Positions 61,746 to 64,000 of a DNA stretch of 64,000 nucleotides are shown here, one piece after another. Position 1 is the first letter of the stretch. The number at the start of each line of letters is the position of its first letter. The stretch comes from Taeniopygia guttata (taxonomy: Eukaryota > Chordata > Aves > Passeriformes > Estrildidae): contig NC_133043.1 in NCBI RefSeq assembly GCF_048771995.1, positions 8,636,501-8,700,500 on the forward strand, in the 5' to 3' direction. The notes beneath the pieces are model-generated. The model was not told the DNA's origin. It was given only the letters and a program-made list of their open reading frames with translations, and ran no database searches. A program made the translations under genes and the position numbers.

Positions 61746-64000
61746 CGAGGGCATGGCTGAGCCCTCCCGGTCACAGTCAGCCTTGGAGGATCACACTGAG
61801 GGGCTTTTTTTTTAAGTTGCCTTCGGTGTGTATTTTTCTCTTTACAGACACATGCACTTTTCGTCCCCGAGTCATAGGCACATCCCCTGTGGGGCTGAAG
61901 GATGTTAAGGAAGCAAATTGCCCACTGAAAACTGTTGTTTTCACCCTCTGATGCCTCTAACTCAAATTCTAACCGGAGACACTCCACTTGTAATTAATTC
62001 TCTGCTGTGTTCTGCTGTTCTGCTTCTTGCCACAGCTTATTTGTTTTCTAGCTCCAGAAATTAGCTCTGTTGCTAGCTCAGATTTTATTTGTCTTCCATT
62101 CACCTTCAAAATACTAGGTGAGGACTCCCTTGGGTTTTGAGAAACTATTTTATCCCTTTTCTTTGCCTTGCCAGAGCTGTAGCTTGTGCTTTTCTGTGGC
62201 TTTGAGCTGATGATTGTCTTGTGCTCCTGGCCACTGTTTATACATGAGATGGATTCCTCCATTACAGTTTGATAAATCACATGTTACCAAGGCAAACAGA
62301 TCGTTCTGTACCTCAGAGCACATCCTGGACTGAAAAAAAAACATGATATGTCAGAAGCCTGTGAGAAATCCAGCAGCAACAGGCAGGGTTTTCTCTGTGG
62401 CAGAGCACAGTACAGTGGATACGGTTTGCTTTATAAAAATTACGTATGTCTGTCTGGAAATCTCCCTTGCTTCTATCTCTTTCTTTCTGTAGCTGCAAAG
62501 GCTAGCATCAACTGCAGGAGAAAATTTTTGGAGCTTCATAATTCTGTAGGAATAATCAATCTGTACCAGTAAAAGGGAGGCCCAGCACACACAGAGCAGC
62601 AATCCCAGCATGGCCCGCCAGCCAGATTTGGCAGCAGCAGTTTCAGTATGGGCCATTTTTGTGTAACCCAAAGGAGTTCATCATTATTAGGTTGTCCTCT
62701 AGTGGACCAGCAGCAGACAGAAACCTGGTGCACATTTTTCCCTGATATTGAAGCTCTTAGAAATCAGAGTCAGGATGAGGCAAACTGGTCTGCTCTGCTG
62801 TAAGGTTTTTGTTGAGTCTTTGGAGTTACCTCAGTCAATGATTTGCTGGTGAATTTTTTTCCATGGCAGGTATCTGTGGTATCTAAGTTTTGAACATGTA
62901 CAACTTGTTGAAAAGTGGTGTTTCTCAGTTAATATTTTCTTTAAAAATGGTTTCCTTTACATCTTGGGTGAATGTTAGTGTTCATCTGTATGGGGTTACT
63001 GCTGCAAAGCAAGCAGTGGTTTGTGTGTGGGTGTTGGAGTGTTGTGGACCAAGTTCTGTCTGCTGTCCTCTGCAGAGAGCGCTTTCAAATAATTTAGTTT
63101 TATCCAGGCTTGAAGTATGGATTAGGAGTGTTTGCATAGGAAACTGGTAGGCAGTTGCTATTGCAAACATTTTCCCTGCATAGACAAGCTCCTACTCACT
63201 TTCCCTGGAGAAGAATGTGCTGTTTTATAGCTTTCAAAGGAAGAATCTGACATTTAAATATAGTAGTTGTTCCAAAGCACAACTTTAGTTTTACTTTCCA
63301 ATCTCAGCTCTTGCTGTTCACTTAGAAAAGCCTCACACATGAGGAAGCTGTAATTCCTTCTTCTCAGCTGCAGAGGCATAAAAACCCACAGCAGCTCTGT
63401 CCCTGACATGACAAAACCATGCTCAGCGCTGAGATCTGTCTCACCACCATTTCTGTCACTGTTTTATTACTGGGCCTTTCTATTCAGGCTTTAACAGGGT
63501 TTGTTTTTCCCTTTTTTTGCTTTGTCAATAATCTGGAAGTTCTTGCCCCAGGGAGGGAGTGGTTGTGCAGAGTTTTGCCGAGTTTGAAGGGAAGAAAGAA
63601 GGGAGGAATATTAACTGCAGCAACTGGTGATGTGCAGCCTGTCTGTGCGCAGAGCTCGCCGTGGGCAGCAGGAGCAGGCACAGTAATCGCCTCATTATCT
63701 GCCTGAACACTTGGAGACAGCAGCTCTCTGAAGGACTGGTTCTGTGAGTGTTCATCTACTGGAAACTGCAGCAGGGATGAGCTCTCAGGGGACCTTGGGA
63801 TGTAGCCGATGAGTTGTACTAACCACTGCATGTAATTACAAGGAAGATTGAGGCACTAACCCCTTGAAAACACTTCTTAAGAGAGAGATATAGTAATTAA
63901 CATTTAGACAGGGAACTGCCATCTCGACAGCCTAATGATGTAGATAAAAGTGAGGAAATGGAGCTCAGCCCTTGAACATAAAAGAAAGAAAAATTATTTA
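61746..64000. other. 5' flank of the receptor gene
   Basis: About 2.2 kb with no recognised gene or repeat family. A minus-strand open frame at 62351-62671 has a hydrophobic stretch but no family resemblance, splice context or other support. Confidence 0.6.

Noticed and set aside
61191-61815. Arg/Pro/Ala-rich open frames on both strands around the receptor CpG island
   Set aside because: Same GC-composition effect. Only the short MAPGNSS frame is supported, by splicing into exon 2.
62351-62671. 106-codon minus-strand frame with a hydrophobic helix-like segment
   Set aside because: It has no recognised homology, no splice partner and no promoter context. A single hydrophobic run of this length is expected by chance.

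Overview
The window looks like bird nuclear DNA. It has spliced vertebrate genes with GT-AG introns, three GC-rich CpG-island promoters, sparse repeats, and several 5'-truncated CR1 LINE tails ending in the avian ATTCTGTG/ATTCTATG type of terminus. I cannot name the species from sequence alone.

Three protein-coding genes are recognisable, all on the minus strand. From right to left: (1) a melanin-concentrating-hormone receptor of the MCHR1 type, two coding exons (61449-61392 and 57451-56403), 368 residues, apparently intact; (2) TSEN54, the tRNA-splicing endonuclease scaffold subunit, rebuilt here as 11 coding exons between 28224 and 19338, 512 residues with an unbroken frame; (3) the 5' part of LLGL2, the Lgl-family polarity protein, with a non-coding first exon near 16558-16690 and coding exons from 9421 down to the window edge (first 157 codons). 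TSEN54 followed by LLGL2 in the same direction is the arrangement on human 17q25. The receptor has no counterpart that I know of at that human site. I interpret it as the duplicate (ohnolog) of MCHR1 on the chromosome 17-like half of the 17q25/22q13 paralogy.

Layout: 1-16.7 kb is LLGL2 exons and long introns. 16.7-19.3 kb is the short TSEN54-LLGL2 intergenic stretch. 19.3-28.2 kb is TSEN54. 28.2-56.4 kb is a 28 kb stretch with no gene I can support, holding two CR1 fragments and simple repeats. 56.4-61.5 kb is the receptor gene, with a striking GC-rich minisatellite of about 68 units beside exon 1. 61.5-64 kb is 5' flank with nothing recognised after the CpG island.

The genes do not form a pathway. 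LLGL2 is a cortical polarity factor, TSEN54 a nuclear tRNA-processing subunit, and the receptor a neuropeptide GPCR. The most notable non-gene structures are the receptor-intron minisatellite built from two unit lengths, a tandem repeat that copies the splice acceptor of TSEN54 exon 3, a cluster of three hairpin-forming palindromes in LLGL2 intron 1, and a CCAAT-octamer-TATA promoter layout at LLGL2. I saw no virus-like element, CRISPR array, tRNA or rRNA that I could support.
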